Positions 23,201-31,458 of a stretch of DNA of 64,000 nt are shown piece after piece. Below the pieces are notes generated by a model, which searched no databases, was not told where the DNA came from, and worked only from the letters and a program-made list of their open reading frames with translations. Positions within the stretch are counted from its first letter, which is position 1. Each line of letters opens with the position of its first letter. The translations under genes were made by a program, and so were the position numbers. The DNA comes from Eretmocerus hayati (lineage: Eukaryota; Arthropoda; Insecta; Hymenoptera; Aphelinidae): the NCBI GenBank assembly GCA_029851415.1, contig CM056743.1, forward strand, positions 35,976,714-36,040,713, written 5' to 3'.

Positions 23201-26200
23201 AGTGCGAATATTGATATCAATGCTATCAAATCATCTTTATGGTTTTATGCATTACGAGAACCCTAAAATCCTATTTCAACATGACATTTTTAGGTGAGAG
23301 TAAAATTTTCCCTGTCAATTTATCAAATTTTTCATTTGTTTATAAAAAATTGTTGAAAACTTCTTTTTGCACCATTTTGCAACATTCTACCATCGAAATT
23401 CGAATTCAGCGGACATTAGTACATCGAAATCACCTTTCCCCGTCCGGGAACACCTAAAAGCCTACGGAAACCCCTTCAGCCGCCAGACTATTTGGATTAG
23501 AGTTGAACGAATGACTTCAGTTGCTCGTTCTGAGAGTGTCTCCATCGCTTGTCAGCATCAAGGTTAGCTTCCATCGAATTTTTTGTGATCATCTGCTACA
23601 TCTCACTTAAGTAAGGTGTACCGAACATTTTGGGTCAATGATATCAGAATATCAGACTGAACGAAGACATTCACACGCCCCCGGATTGCCTGTATGAGAC
23701 AGGCGAGGGTGCTCCGAACACTTCGAGAAAACCTTTCATCGTCTTTCAATCATTGCTAATTACTCGATTCTTAGGATAATCGTTCATAGATCCTGGGGCC
23801 TTATTCTAAAACGTTTTTCCCGCAGAGGGGTGGAGGAGAATCTAGCGATTCCCATTTCCGCGTCATTTACATCAAGTAAACAGACTATCTTGTTACTCTC
23901 ATTGCTACGTGAATATCATTCAACCACACATGGTGGCTCGTCCTTACAAACCCCCACAAACTTTTTATGATCATACAATTCAAAGGTGAGTGCAGGAATC
24001 ACCTCAACATGAAATTAAGGCATTTTTAGATTACAAACAAAGTGATAGGTTAGTGAGCGGGAATGGTGATCATTGATCTTTTCCTCCCGCGCTCGAGGGA
24101 AAGAATTATTAGAATAAGGTCCCTGGGCATCGTTTCTTGAAATTCCACAATCATCTTTCCTGGGAAAGAGTGCGGCAACCTCTGCTGGCTAATTTCATGA
24201 GCTCCTCAAGGATTTAGAGGGAATTATACGAGTTGTCAGCGTTAACCAAAATCTTCAGTTCTTATCTCACATCAGAAACATTCTAGAGTCAAGCAGCCAC
24301 TAGGGTCGTGGTCTATAATTCAAATTATGAAAGGATATCTAATTCCATTCACATTCAGATATGGGTTTATGATATTTTCCATTGGGCTCCACACAAGCGA
24401 GAAAGTCAATCAAGACACTTGAAGAACGACTTTTCACGAAAGCTATAAGCACAGAAGTAGTGCGTCACCTGTACGGATGATTCTGGGGGTTGAAGATAGA
24501 ATATACATCCATAGTTACAAAAAACCCGTGACCAGCGAACCAAAAGCTGGTGATATGAAATCGAATCATCCCAACGTAAATAATTGCGTATAAGGTAAGT
24601 GTACCCAACTTGCCCCCATTTGCCGATCACAGGAATCGGCACCCGTTGGCCTTCCGGCGATTTTTTTTACGTTTGTTATGTTGAAATACGAAGAGGGAAG
24701 TAGTTTGCATCGACCCTGAATCATTTCTGAGTTTTCCAGAAAATATACAGTGATTTTTCTATTCTCCGTGTTTGTTTGTTTAAGGAAGCACCAAGGAATT
24801 TGCGTTGAATGAAACCAGTGCCAAACTTTCTTAATGCAACCAATCTCAACGTACTTCAGCGCATCGATTTTTTGCCTCAAGACCTTCAAAATCCATTTTC
24901 CGAAATTGCAAAATTCGGATCTTGAGCTATTTGATGTGTAAAACACGGAGATGATTTTTAAGACAAGGATACCAACATCGGAGTGTACCCAACATCGCCT
25001 ATAGGTATATCTCAAAAGTACTAGCAGTGCAAATTTTTTCACCACTCGGTAGTGTTTATCACGTCAAAGTAGGTCAGAAATTGTGTTTCGAACCTGCGAG
25101 AAAGTCCAAATGCGCGTGCATGGCGATAAAAACACTTTATCGCCGACTACCATAATTTATTTTGGAAAAATTGAGACAGTTCAGCTCAAATTTATTGAAA
25201 TTAGACGTATAGTTTAGTTCATTTTGGAGGTTTTGAAACAAGCTTCAACATGAGATAAAGTACATTGAAAATCGTTGAGGTATCAGACCACAGTTGTTGA
25301 AGAAATGGCTTAAATCTTCTTTTGGAAAAATTGATACAGCTCGGCTCCAGCGAGTCAAATACAAATGTACTCCAGCTCATTTTGAAGGTATTGAAATAAG
25401 CTTTGATATGATCTGAAGTACGTTCAAAATTGTTGCGGTGGACCAAAGTTATTGAGAAAATGGCTAATTGGGGTCAAGTTGGGTACACTGACCTTAGTAC
25501 TGAGGGAACGCCTCGATCAAGGGACATCTTTATTGGCTGTAAGTGGCTCGGTCTACCGCGCTCAATTTTGCGATATCTCGAACAAAATTGTTGATGTTCA
25601 ACCCAGTCGCAAAGTGCAATAAGAATGCTATGCGAGGAACGCGGCCGTTGAGAAATCCGATGTCCTGATTTGAAAAGATGCATTTTCACGCTCAAAAACT
25701 ATCAATAATCAATTTTTTATAACTTTCCTGGAAAATCTCATAGAATGATTTTAGTCACTCATGTTAATTTTTCAAATATCAGAAAGTTTACTCGACCGTT
25801 TTTTATGAGCCAACAGAGAATTCAAATCTAATGATTCGATACTCTTTCAAGTCTCCCGTGAGGTGCTGACATTTTTTGTGTCTCTAAAACACCACACGGG
25901 ACCAGAGATATGGATGGAAGATTCAAATGACTGTTAAACTGTATATAATTTGGGGATAAAAATGAAGTGTGAATTAACATGAGCGATTGAAATCATTCTA
26001 TAAAACCTCGACGACTTGGACCGATATAGTCGTTGCGAATCAGTTATTCTGATTCCTGTCTTAACATCTAGATGGAGTCGAGTATACTCGACTCCATCTA
26101 GATGTTAAGACAGGAATTCAATTATTTTGAAAGCGAGGAGGAATTATAATTCCTCCTCGCTTTCAAAATAACCACTTTTTCCCTTAAAATAGCAGTCAGA

Positions 26201-27299
26201 TCTTACATTCACAGATTTCGTACATTTCAAATCTTTGATATACCCTTTGTGTCTACATCAAGTCCCTCCAAAGTTGTAGTGATCAGGCCTATGGAGGGAC
26301 TGGGCCGAAACACTTCATTTATATCCCCAAATTACATACAGTTTAACAGTCATTTGAACCTTCCATTTATATCTCTGGTCCCGTGTGGTGTTTTAGAGAC
26401 ACAAAAAATGTCAGCACCTCACGTGAGACTTGAAAGAGTATCGAGTCATTAGATTTGAGTTCTCTGTTGGCTCATGAAAAACGGTCGAGTAAATTTCCTG
26501 AAATTCCTGGAAAATCTGTTACGATTTGTCTGAAAAAGGGGTCTTATTCGAGAAGTCTGCACGAGAAAGATGGCTTTTTTCGATTCTCTTGGTAATCATG
26601 TTGAACTTTGTCATCCTCATAGTACACCGTGACCCATTGTGCAAAGATTATCGGTAACTCGCATAAAGTCAATTTTTCACGATTATGTCATAATTGAGCT
26701 CCCAATTGTAAGATTGCCCGGTGCCTCGTCTCACTTCCAAGTTTGAAGTGAACTTGGAAATCAGCTAAGCTAGATCTGAATACATTAAGATGGGCCAAAA
26801 ATGCGCAAAACAAAAAGAGCGCCGGCAAACTAGGCATACTCACTTTGTTCTTGGAGATCGGGACTGTTTTACGTAATCTGTGGGTGATGTTCCTTTTTTT
26901 ACACCCAGACAAATCATGCTCATATCAGATATATTTATATCCATAGACAATTCGGCTTTGTTCAGCGTGGTTGTATAATAGAAACATGCCTTGTACAGTT
27001 TTCGTTTCTGACTTCGATGAATTTCTCATACAACGAGAGACGTGAATTGACGTTCCTTTCATACGTTTGACTGAATATTACCTTCAAATTTTTCTTATCA
27101 GTGTCAATGAGAAGAGCGAGTATTCTTCTCCATTTTTGTTTTCGGTCTTTGGTGTCTTAAACAACTTTTTTCATTGCAGGTTGTTCATGATGTACAAGAA
27201 AGAAAATTAGATGACCAAGGACCAAGTACTAGCGATACAAGCAAAAGAAAACGCCCAATGAGTAGATTTAAACTTGAACGAGCCAATTTAAACAAATGA
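8007..27299 (+). CDS. uri: Unconventional prefoldin RPB5 interactor (URI), multi-exon, main part
   Basis: Five exons (8007-8256, 8333-8485, 14142-14289, 17501-18170, 27180-27299) join with phases 0-1, 1-1, 1-2, 2-0 and 0-stop, all with GT donors and AG acceptors. Together they encode about 446 residues, or about 455 with the proposed first exon, close to the usual size for insect URI. URI is an alpha-type prefoldin of the R2TP/URI-prefoldin complex. It binds the RNA polymerase subunit RPB5 and acts in polymerase assembly and in PP1 and nutrient signalling, mainly in the cytoplasm. Evidence is family-like sequence: the KRAFMKGKL and HTSEILACIGDGYF blocks, an acidic tract, DIYR plus KSILKR, and a basic end with MSRFK. 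Introns 3 and 4 (3.2 and 9.0 kb) are swollen by repeats. Confidence 0.85.
8333..8485 (+). CDS. uri: uri exon 3: coiled-coil continuation and linker
   Basis: The acceptor CTGAACAG at 8332 and the donor GAGAG followed by GTAAGT at 8486 bound 153 bases that keep phase 1. The peptide continues the C-terminal prefoldin helix (SEEMLKELEQERNLLEMRY) and then a linker with several acidic residues and two cysteines, ending in LTDW. The intron before it is only 76 bases. No odd feature. Confidence 0.8.
8486..9167. other. Start of uri intron 3; nothing recognised
   Basis: AT-rich intron sequence after the donor at 8486. The short open frames here lack any domain or splice support. Confidence 0.5.
9168..11380. 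mobile_element. 2.2 kb foldback element in uri intron 3
   Basis: The phrase AGGGGGTGACTTGGAATTTT at about 9187 returns in reverse complement at about 11339, and the arms keep matching inward for some 440 bases, for example around GCTCTCGTTTACTTTCGAC and ATTGATTGGGCC. The interior holds a second inverted repeat at 10047-10540, bounded by GTCAGACGGGTACACCCAG, with a third partial copy at 10740-10880, so one small element has been duplicated inside the larger one. C/T-rich strings with CCGCTATCCT lie at 9650-10000. No transposase frame is seen; the element is non-autonomous. Confidence 0.75.
11381..12247. other. Intron sequence without recognised features
   Basis: A 138-codon open frame (11329-11745) begins inside the foldback arm and has no recognisable domain, so I do not call it a gene. 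Nothing else stands out. Confidence 0.45.
12251..12470. mobile_element. 220-bp MITE with TTA target duplication (PIF/Harbinger-like)
   Basis: The ends read GGGTAATGACTGACAACCCG and, in reverse complement, GAGTGATGACAGACAACCCG. They are flanked by TTA at 12248-12250 and 12471-12473. The middle contains CCATCGATGG, as does the related element at 29081-29343. The TWA-type 3-bp duplication and GGG ends fit PIF/Harbinger MITEs. Confidence 0.75.
12474..14141. other. End of uri intron 3; nothing recognised
   Basis: About 1.7 kb of AT-rich intron. An open frame at 13234-13500 has hydrophobic stretches but no splice or family support. A short GC-rich patch (GGGACGGCGCGGCG) occurs near 13670. The acceptor TCTGTTGCAG lies at 14132-14141. 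Confidence 0.45.
14142..14289 (+). CDS. uri: uri exon 4: charged coiled-coil segment
   Basis: The exon follows TCTGTTGCAG and ends before GTAAAT. It takes over phase 1 and leaves phase 2. The peptide is very basic and then acidic (EHRKREREYRQKQLKEERQ, then DLFDRLDQLEIEEELSQEF). The second half matches the RLEELE-type leucine/acidic motif of URI proteins that lies between the prefoldin part and the acidic tract. Confidence 0.8.
14300..14384 (+). repeat. Left piece of a repeat split by the 1.66 kb TA element
   Basis: The sequence from CTCAACATGTCCCC through GATCTCAGGAATGGGCACTCG matches the start of the repeat at 24594 (GTACCCAACTTGCCCCC, GATCACAGGAATCGGCACCCG). The repeat continues at 16045. 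Confidence 0.7.
14385..16044. mobile_element. 1.66 kb TIR element with GGACGTCC-rich arms, TA target duplication
   Basis: The element begins CCCAGCTAGCA and ends TGCTAGCTGGG. TA flanks it at 14383-14384 and 16045-16046, and a related uninterrupted site at 24677-24678 carries one TA. The outer 500 bases on the left and 230 on the right are dense in GGACGTCC-like words at irregular spacing. The middle, 14890-15800, is ordinary AT-rich DNA with a tRNA-like segment. There is no transposase frame. The TA duplication fits Tc1/mariner or another TA-targeting superfamily. Confidence 0.85.
15571..15652 (+). repeat. tRNA-like (Met-type) segment, SINE or tRNA pseudogene
   Basis: A B box GGTTCAAATCC is at 15632-15642 and an A-box-like TGGTCGAGTGG at 15588-15598. 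The anticodon-loop part CAGTCTCATAACCCGAAGG resembles eukaryotic tRNA-Met with anticodon CAT. The 3' part ends GCGTCGGCA, but the matching 5' acceptor strand is missing and the T stem is poorly paired, so this is not a working tRNA. It is more likely the head of a SINE or a decayed copy. Confidence 0.55.
16045..16440 (+). repeat. Right piece of the split repeat (paralogue of 24678-25025)
   Basis: The phrases CCAGTGCCAA, TTTTTTAAGACCTTCAGAAT, TTGCAAAATTCCGATCTGGAG, AAAACACGGAGAT and CATCGGAGTGTGTCCAAC match 24810-24995 in the same order. Together with 14300-14384 it forms one repeat copy interrupted by the TA element. Confidence 0.75.
16560..16735. repeat. CGATACACGGGTGTAA-type dispersed repeat
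   Basis: TTTCGATACGAGGGTGTAA, its inverse TTACACTCGTGTATCGAA and TTTCGATACACGGGTGTAA follow one another. TTTTTCGACAATTTGTGAGAAA lies between them, and an AATAGTACAT string sits at the left. Further copies are at about 20845, 21735, 22050 and 45255. Confidence 0.65.
16740..17500. other. End of uri intron 4; nothing recognised
   Basis: AT-rich intron sequence without clear repeats. The acceptor CTTGTTCTTAG, after a pyrimidine run, ends at 17500. Confidence 0.5.
17501..18170 (+). CDS. uri: uri exon 5: acidic tract, PP1-docking motif, KSILKR block
   Basis: The exon takes phase 2 (completing an Arg codon) and ends in phase 0 before GTGAGT at 18171. It encodes a long Asp/Glu tract at 17560-17620, a Lys-rich stretch, the pentapeptide KTVHW at 17895-17909 that fits the RVxF docking consensus for protein phosphatase 1, then DIYR and PKSILKR, and a second acidic patch before STYSV. 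Known URI proteins have an Asp-rich run, a PP1 site and a DIYR with KSILK block in this order. The open frame continues past the donor to 18305, but that part has no URI character. Confidence 0.85.
18171..19080. other. Start of uri intron 5 (9 kb); nothing recognised in this part
   Basis: The short open frames here lack splice support. No repeat could be matched within the window. Confidence 0.45.
19081..19430 (+). repeat. Stem-loop cassette and foldback fragment
   Basis: The phrases AGCTCATTTCGAAGG, ATGCGTTGAAAAATGTTGAGA and AGAGTTATCGCCTGAACAGTG match in order the cassettes at 25200, 25370 and 48325 (plus strand) and 47500-47590 (minus strand). The part AAGTTCAACAAAATTGCCAAGAGAATC with AAAAAGCCATC resembles the inverse of 26545-26610. 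Confidence 0.6.
19480..20160 (-). mobile_element. GC-rich LTR-like or promoter/first-exon fragment (minus strand)
   Basis: This 700-base patch is far richer in GC than its surroundings. Read on the minus strand it has a TATA box followed about 33 bases later by an initiator-like TCAGTT. About 370 bases downstream come two overlapping open frames (19523-19744 and 19414-19875) rich in Arg, Gln and Ala, without a recognised domain. The layout resembles the 5' LTR and first gag codons of an LTR retrotransposon, but no second LTR, primer-binding site or polymerase was found. The first exon of an unknown gene nested in the uri intron is an alternative. Confidence 0.35.
20122..20136 (-). promoter_or_regulatory. 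TATA-box core promoter candidate
   Basis: On the minus strand GGGTATATAAGACC is followed about 33 bases later by TCAGTT, an arthropod-type initiator. It drives leftward, against uri. The stem-loop array at 20167-20719 lies directly upstream of it. Confidence 0.45.
20167..20719. repeat. Array of six diverged stem-loop repeats
   Basis: Hairpins with the pattern TATTACATT, short loop, AATGAAATA start at 20167, 20244, 20367, 20467, 20572 and 20690, spaced 77 to 123 bases apart. The first pairs 11 bases perfectly around TTGT, and the last pairs TATTACATT with AATGTAATA. Each is followed by a CGGG- or CGTG-like word, the first two by GGGAACGCGTTTT. The array sits just upstream of the minus-strand TATA box. 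Confidence 0.75.
21252..21472. mobile_element. 220-bp MITE with TAGTCCGGTCTC ends
   Basis: The left end TAGTCCAGTCTCCGGGTACC and the reverse-complemented right end TAGTCCGGTCTCTGGCAACC pair over about 33 bases, continuing into CCCTTTCGT and TGTCCG. A second inner pair, AGTGCCCACCT and AGGTGGGCACT, lies in the middle. The flanking target duplication is unclear, possibly TAT or TA. Confidence 0.7.
21835..21995 (+). repeat. Module B, copy 2, with GC-rich insert
   Basis: Same phrase order as 1341-1490 (TTCGCACCGAG, ATGAGGTTGTAGCTCGCTT, GCGAATACTAATTTTT, TTTTGTAAGCACCC). Between TTTTTCG and TCGAAATAATC it carries GCCTGAGCCGCAGGCGAAGG, absent from copy 1 and matching, in reverse complement, an insert at 21781-21809. 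Confidence 0.65.
22740..23440 (+). repeat. Direct duplication of about 250-400 bases, second copy interrupted
   Basis: AACTTGATGAATTTTTTCCAA at 22760 returns as ATCTTGATGAATTTTTTCCAA at 23029. Both are followed by GAC-CTATTTGACGTA or GACCTTTTCGACGTA and AAACCTAAAA-type words, and by CCATCGAAATTCGGATTCAGCGG or its variant at 22941 and 23391. The second copy is split at about 23124-23285 by sequence containing TACTGGGCG and GGGCACTAGGACAT, which resembles 30300-30335. Confidence 0.6.
23441..24590. other. uri intron 5, no recognised feature
   Basis: About 1.1 kb of ordinary sequence. No exon-like frame with splice sites was found. Confidence 0.45.
24594..25491. mobile_element. 0.9 kb element with GTGTACCCAACTTG ends and a tandem interior
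   Basis: The left end AAGGTAAGTGTACCCAACTT and the reverse-complemented right end AAGGTCAGTGTACCCAACTT match over about 27 bases. The left 430 bases are the paralogue of the split copy at 14300-14384 plus 16045-16440. The right half contains two direct copies of a unit of about 168 bases (25150-25310 and 25320-25470), each with the stem-loop cassette AGCTCATTTTGAAGG. No protein-coding frame. Confidence 0.7.
26052..26117. repeat. 66-bp perfect palindrome, no loop
   Basis: The two 33-base arms meet at AGTATACT, and every base from 26052 to 26117 pairs with its mirror. The outer part reads ATTCCTGTCTTAAC. A cruciform or very stable hairpin is expected. Confidence 0.9.
26122..26171. repeat. 50-bp perfect palindrome, no loop
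   Basis: It is centred at 26146/26147 in AATTATAATT. All 25 base pairs match, with a GC-rich CGAGGAGG segment in the arm. It follows the 66-bp palindrome after four bases. Confidence 0.9.
26531..27179. other. End of uri intron 5
   Basis: A short match to 19320-19410 in reverse complement lies at 26540-26610. The acceptor with a pyrimidine tract, TTTTTTCATTGCAG, ends at 27179. Confidence 0.5.
27180..27299 (+). CDS. uri: uri last exon: basic C-terminus
   Basis: The exon encodes 39 residues and a TGA stop in phase 0. The peptide begins VVHDVQERK, has a Ser/Thr-Asp linker, and ends with KRKRPMSRFKLERANLNK. Known URI proteins also end with a VxE/D segment followed by a basic stretch and a SxFK/R motif, so the C-terminus looks complete. 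The cluster KRKRP could act as a nuclear localisation signal. Confidence 0.85.
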   Translation, partial: VVHDVQERKLDDQGPSTSDTSKRKRPMSRFKLERANLNK

Positions 27300-27615
27300 C
27301 CGGAGAGTTTCACACATTGTGGATGGTCGTTGAAGTATTAATTTGTAGAATCAAGTTTCTTACGACTTCTGAGGTTCCAATTTACTGGGGCGTCAATTTC
27401 TACTATGTAAATTGCATCTAAGATTCTTCGTGTAATCTGTGCAAAAAAGTTTTTGGGGATCTTGTCGTGCCCTCGATATTTTTTGATAAGAAAGAGTAAA
27501 ACTAATACTTTTCTTTGTGGAAAAGTCTGTTGTATGAACTTCATAAGTTACTCTCGGATGTACACGTTAGTCGTTATATGATTATAGGCCTATGATGAAA
27601 TTATAGAATTTCTTG

Positions 27616-27621
27616 AATAAA
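27616..27621 (+). terminator. uri: Poly(A) signal AATAAA of uri
   Basis: AATAAA lies 317 bases after the stop codon and is followed within 30 bases by T-rich sequence. It is the first canonical signal downstream of the stop. Confidence 0.6.
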
Positions 27622-27629
27622 TTTATTTC

Positions 27630-28860
27630 TACAATTATTAGAATATTGTTCCTCATGAGAAACCTCGAATGCCGTATGTATCCTGATTAGCGTACTCAAC
27701 ATGCTTACTCTTCGAGTAAATGGAGAATAGAGGGCCAAGTATAGAGTGTCTATTATCAGTAGTACCATGTGTCACTTAGCAAAATTCTCTCAGCAGTATC
27801 GATTTTCACTCCTACGCATGAATGGATAGAGAATGCTACATCTTACTGTCACACCCGCAAAGGATCTCAGATACCCTTTATATTAGGTACTGGATGAATA
27901 TGAGTAAGATGAGAACCTTCTGCGCATGGTTGGTAAATGTACTTTTTACGAATTTCATCTGTGAGAAACGGGATCCTTTTCTTTCAACTACACTCTCTTA
28001 ACAATGTAGTCCTGAAGTTTAGATGCAATTTTATTAGCAATCTTGAGTAAAATCATTCGAGATTCTTTTCAATTTTTTGTCATCTATTTTTTCAAGAGCC
28101 CCAAAACAATTTTGAAGATCAATCTCGACCAGAGTATGTATAGAGGAACATACTCAGATATATATACAGTTAGTAGAGATCTAATGGTTTTGGGATGGGA
28201 GTAGATTCCATTTCATGCTGAGGCTCTCAAATACTAAAAAAGCCTCGATTGGATCAATAAATATCGCTGATTGAAGTGGAAGCTTTTGAAGAATATGAAA
28301 AAGAGGAGGTTACGGATAAAAGTTCTTGAATTAACCAAAAACTTCCACCGGTAGCCTCTCCAAGCATACTGATTAAATTTTGATTCATTTGTCAGCCAGG
28401 ATGTACAGAAATCTATCTTCCAGTATTGGAGTAGTCAATTTTTGCGACCACGAAGAGAATCCGATTTTTTCAACACTAGCACTTTACCTCCATCAACTTG
28501 GATGAAAATTAAAAATAGAAGATATGAATCGAGAAGTGGGAGCAAAGCACATATACTTCGTCCACGAACGTCTAACTCTTCTAGAATTTAATAAAGAATG
28601 AGACATAGTTCAACGCAAGTATGTCTCTTTTACCAAACGACCGCCTGAAAGTTCGTGAAATTATTAAAATCTTCTAAAGCGAGAGATATTCGCATCCACT
28701 GTATCCATGATATAATATATTCATTTTTCGTAAGGCAAAGTTGAATGTTTACTGGATCATGACAAAAACTTTTTATTTAAAATTGGATGACATAATATGG
28801 ATTTTGAATCATTATACTCGAATTTCAAATTTGTTGAAAGCAACATGTACACTAGCAATC
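27630..28860. other. No gene or repeat recognised
   Basis: Intergenic AT-rich DNA between the uri poly(A) signal and the repeat at 28861. Confidence 0.45.
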
Positions 28861-29420
28861 TAAACTGGGGCTCTCAATCTTTGCAACAAATGTAACTTCA
28901 TAATTACATATGAGTTAGTTCCGCGGAAATTTTGATATCCTAGGATCGAAAATGTGCCAACCCCATATCTCACTTCCGAGGGGTTCAACATGTATTTTTC
29001 GACTTTTCGAAACATATGAAGCATAAATTCAACTCGCACACGAATATAAATATTTCCGCTCATCGGTGCCATGAGGATAAGGGTGATGACAGATAAAGCG
29101 CTACGCCACGATTTTGCGCCACGCCACGACGCGCTATCGCACGCCACGACCCAAAAATTCATTTCAGCGAATCCAACCATCGATGGATCTGTCTCATTCT
29201 CATGATCCACGATTGATACTGTAACAATAAATCTAATCCATCGATGGTCGGGTTTGCTGGAATGAGTTTTTGGGTCGCGGCGTGCGATAGCGCGTCGTGG
29301 CGTGGCGCAAAATCGTAGCGTAGCGCTTTATCTGTCATCACCCTAACAAGGAAGACGCGGTAGCGTCACACGGATCTGACATTTTGAAGCAACACCCGGA
29401 CCTGACATTTTGCCACTGAC
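28861..29420 (-). repeat. R-family dispersed repeat, copy a, interrupted by a MITE
   Basis: On the minus strand the phrases GCTACCGCGTCTTCC, CTCATGGCACCGATGA, ATATTTATATTCGTGTGCGAG and ATGGGGTTGGCAC match copies at 35340-35610 and 51940-52190. The copy is split by the MITE at 29081-29343. Confidence 0.7.
29081..29343. mobile_element. 263-bp MITE with TAA (TTA) target duplication
   Basis: The ends GGGTGATGACAGATAAAGCG are an exact inverted pair that continues for many bases (GCTACGC, GCGCGTCGTGGCG). TAA flanks both sides (29078-29080, 29344-29346). The centre contains CCATCGATGG. It is related to the element at 12251-12470 and fits a PIF/Harbinger-type MITE. The R-family copy at 51940-52190 shows the same site with a single TTA. 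Confidence 0.85.
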
Positions 29421-29813
29421 ATTGATCTCACGGTCAAATGCTCGGCCAAACGCTTTGAGCTAGAGCTTCGAGGTTTTGGAATTCTGATTTGACCCACTCA
29501 ACATAAGACGGTTAAATTGTTGCTTCGACTCATCAAAACAAAACGATGAGTACTTACGGCCGCGACAGTTCGACTCTTGTCTTCTGCTGTGAGTTTGCGG
29601 TTTGCGGGGAGAGCGGGCGCGCGCGTGGCCTGTAGGTTATGTTATGGGTTTGAAGCATTTTCAAGAAGTATAGTCTTTTACGAAGGTGCTCCTCATGAGT
29701 GAGTCTAAACTCATCTAGAGATCTCACCCTTTTACAATTTTTTCTCCTTGTCTCTATCATCTCAAGGGTAGAAAGTAAACACAGCAGCGAAATCCAGCTC
29801 AGTAATATTATCC
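29420..29813. other. No gene recognised
   Basis: A 68-codon minus-strand frame (29554-29760) is rich in Arg and Lys but has no family signature. The local GC content is raised near 29560-29620. Confidence 0.4.
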
Positions 29814-29960
29814 AGTAGTACGACAGTAGTACGCTCAGTAGTACTGTAGTAGACTACGGTCGTCGGTCGTACTACTGCAGTAGGGTACTGCAGTAGTACG
29901 ACAGTAGAGTAGCAGTAGGGTACTGCAGTAGTACGACAGTAGAGTACATCCAGTAGTTTG
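29814..29960. repeat. CAGTAGTAC-type satellite of about 150 bases
   Basis: Imperfect repeats of CAGTAGTACGACAGTAG and GTAGGGTACTGCAGTAG run through the stretch. Two 38-42 base higher-order units are nearly identical. Confidence 0.85.
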
Positions 29961-30299
29961 ACTATCCAGTACTGCTACGCTGTTTTTTCCACCAGGGATG
30001 TGTTGATGGAAAAAGGTAGTTACGTAAATAGAGCCGATGGATTACTTTCTCCCAGGTGCGTACACTGTGTCTGATACTCTTGTATCGAAATTCAATGCTT
30101 TCCGACATGAAGCAGTCTGAGCAGACTGCGGACTTGGGCGAGAATGCGCCGTCTCCGCCCCGGGATATCGGAGCGGAAACCATACATTTTCGACTCCAAT
30201 ATGCCGTAAACAAGTACGCCCTTATATCGAAGTATACTACTGTTCTGTAATCAGAGCGTAAAGACGAATAAAATCAATAAATAATAGTACATTATTACC

Positions 30300-30340
30300 C
30301 TGGGCGCGTACGCCCAGTTCGGGCGCTAGGACATAAACTT
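30300..30340 (+). repeat. GGGCG-type fragment shared with 23135-23175
   Basis: The word order GGGCG, CGCCCAGTTCGGGCGCTAGG, ACAT resembles CTGGGCGTAGTAGCCCATG with GGGCACTAGGACAT at 23135-23165. It is bordered by AATAGTACATTATTACCC. Confidence 0.5.
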
Positions 30341-30613
30341 ATCAGTAGTGCGTAAAACACACTATTACACTCAGTGCGTGTATTTGTATTTATTTGCTCT
30401 CCACGCCCTCGTAGTCGTGTGATCCTATACTCTGCAAAATCCGAAGGGATCCTATTTTACACACGTCATAATCGCGGAATGTATCGCATGCAACGAGATT
30501 GAAAGTACTTTGGTACTTATGAAATAGTGCGTCAAATTAGTTCTCGAATTCATCAAAGCTCTGGGTAAAAAATTTTTCCATCGATGAACAAAGTTTTGGG
30601 TGTAGAATTACCA

Positions 30614-30815
30614 ATAGTATGGGAAGTAAAGCCAAACAAGGAATTTTGGAAGTTTACAATATGACTCATCTACCCTCTCAGTACGGGAAGTAAAGCCTTA
30701 CATACAAGTGGTTCTGGAAGTTTACAATATATGACTCATTCCTCCTCTCAGTATGGAAAGTGCAGCCTTGCATGTAGTTGTGGAAGTTTACAATATGATT
30801 CGTTCTCCCTCTTTG
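30614..30815 (+). repeat. Three tandem copies of a unit of about 70 bases
   Basis: Each unit has AGTATGGGAAGTAAAGCC (or a variant), a variable stretch, then GGAAGTTTACAATATGA and CTCATNNNCCCTCT. The units start at about 30614, 30680 and 30750. No coding frame is shared by the copies. Confidence 0.75.
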
Positions 30816-31004
30816 AATCTGTTAACATACCGAGAGAACTCAATTTAAAGGTCACATTAAATCAACTCAATATTCAAAGGTCCACGCGGGACTACAGAGT
30901 TCCTAGTCTGCTTCTTTCAAAGTATTTGTTGGTCGATATTATTGTACGTAGAATCATCTGATACTTGCACTGAGCGGCACAAAATACTGTATCTCACTCA
31001 CAAG

Positions 31005-31335
31005 AGAGCATCAGGTCTGCGGAAGACGGATTATCTTGATGGAACTCTGATAATCAGCTTGTTTCGGTGAAAAATGGAGGCATCTCCAAGGGTTAAGTCC
31101 AATGGGCCTCCTATACCAAGATACAGCTATGGAGGTGAATATTTTCCATATATCTATATATATGCCATTTTAACATGGGCCTATATAGACAGTGCTAATC
31201 TTCATGTCTGTATCTCGGGAAGGGAGCCAATTGGATCGAATCCTTGGTGATACCTTAATTTCTTGCCGAAACAAGATGATTGCCAGAGTTTAATCAAGAT
31301 CCGTGTTCCGCAGACCTGATGCTCTCCTTGTTAGT
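31005..31335. mobile_element. 330-bp MITE with GAGAGCATCAGGTCTGCGGAA ends
   Basis: Both ends carry GAGAGCATCAGGTCTGCGGA in inverted orientation. Pairing continues through CGGAT, ATCTTGAT, AACTCTG and AATCANCTTGTTTCGG for about 70 bases. No coding sequence is present. Confidence 0.8.
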
Positions 31336-31458
31336 TAAATCTTGAATTTTATCGTCTGGATGAAAACTTCTACTGAGTCTCGAGTAATAATGGTAGAATT
31401 TTCAGTTCGATCGCAGAATTTACATTTACCGAGTACATTTTCATTTCGGATGTATGTA

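Larger units (their letters stand above)
25725..26530. mobile_element. 0.8 kb foldback element with two perfect palindromes at its centre
   Basis: The left-arm phrases ACACCACACGGGACCAGAGAT, AATGACTGTTAAACTGTAT and AATTTGGGGATA return inverted at 26300-26400, with the common centre near 26140. The outer arms contain AAACGGTCGAGTAAA and its complement, with unequal length. The centre holds the palindromes 26052-26117 and 26122-26171. Confidence 0.8.

Noticed and set aside
29814..29960. Regular repeats that might suggest a CRISPR array
   Set aside because: The repeats are contiguous satellite units without unique spacers, in a eukaryotic genome.
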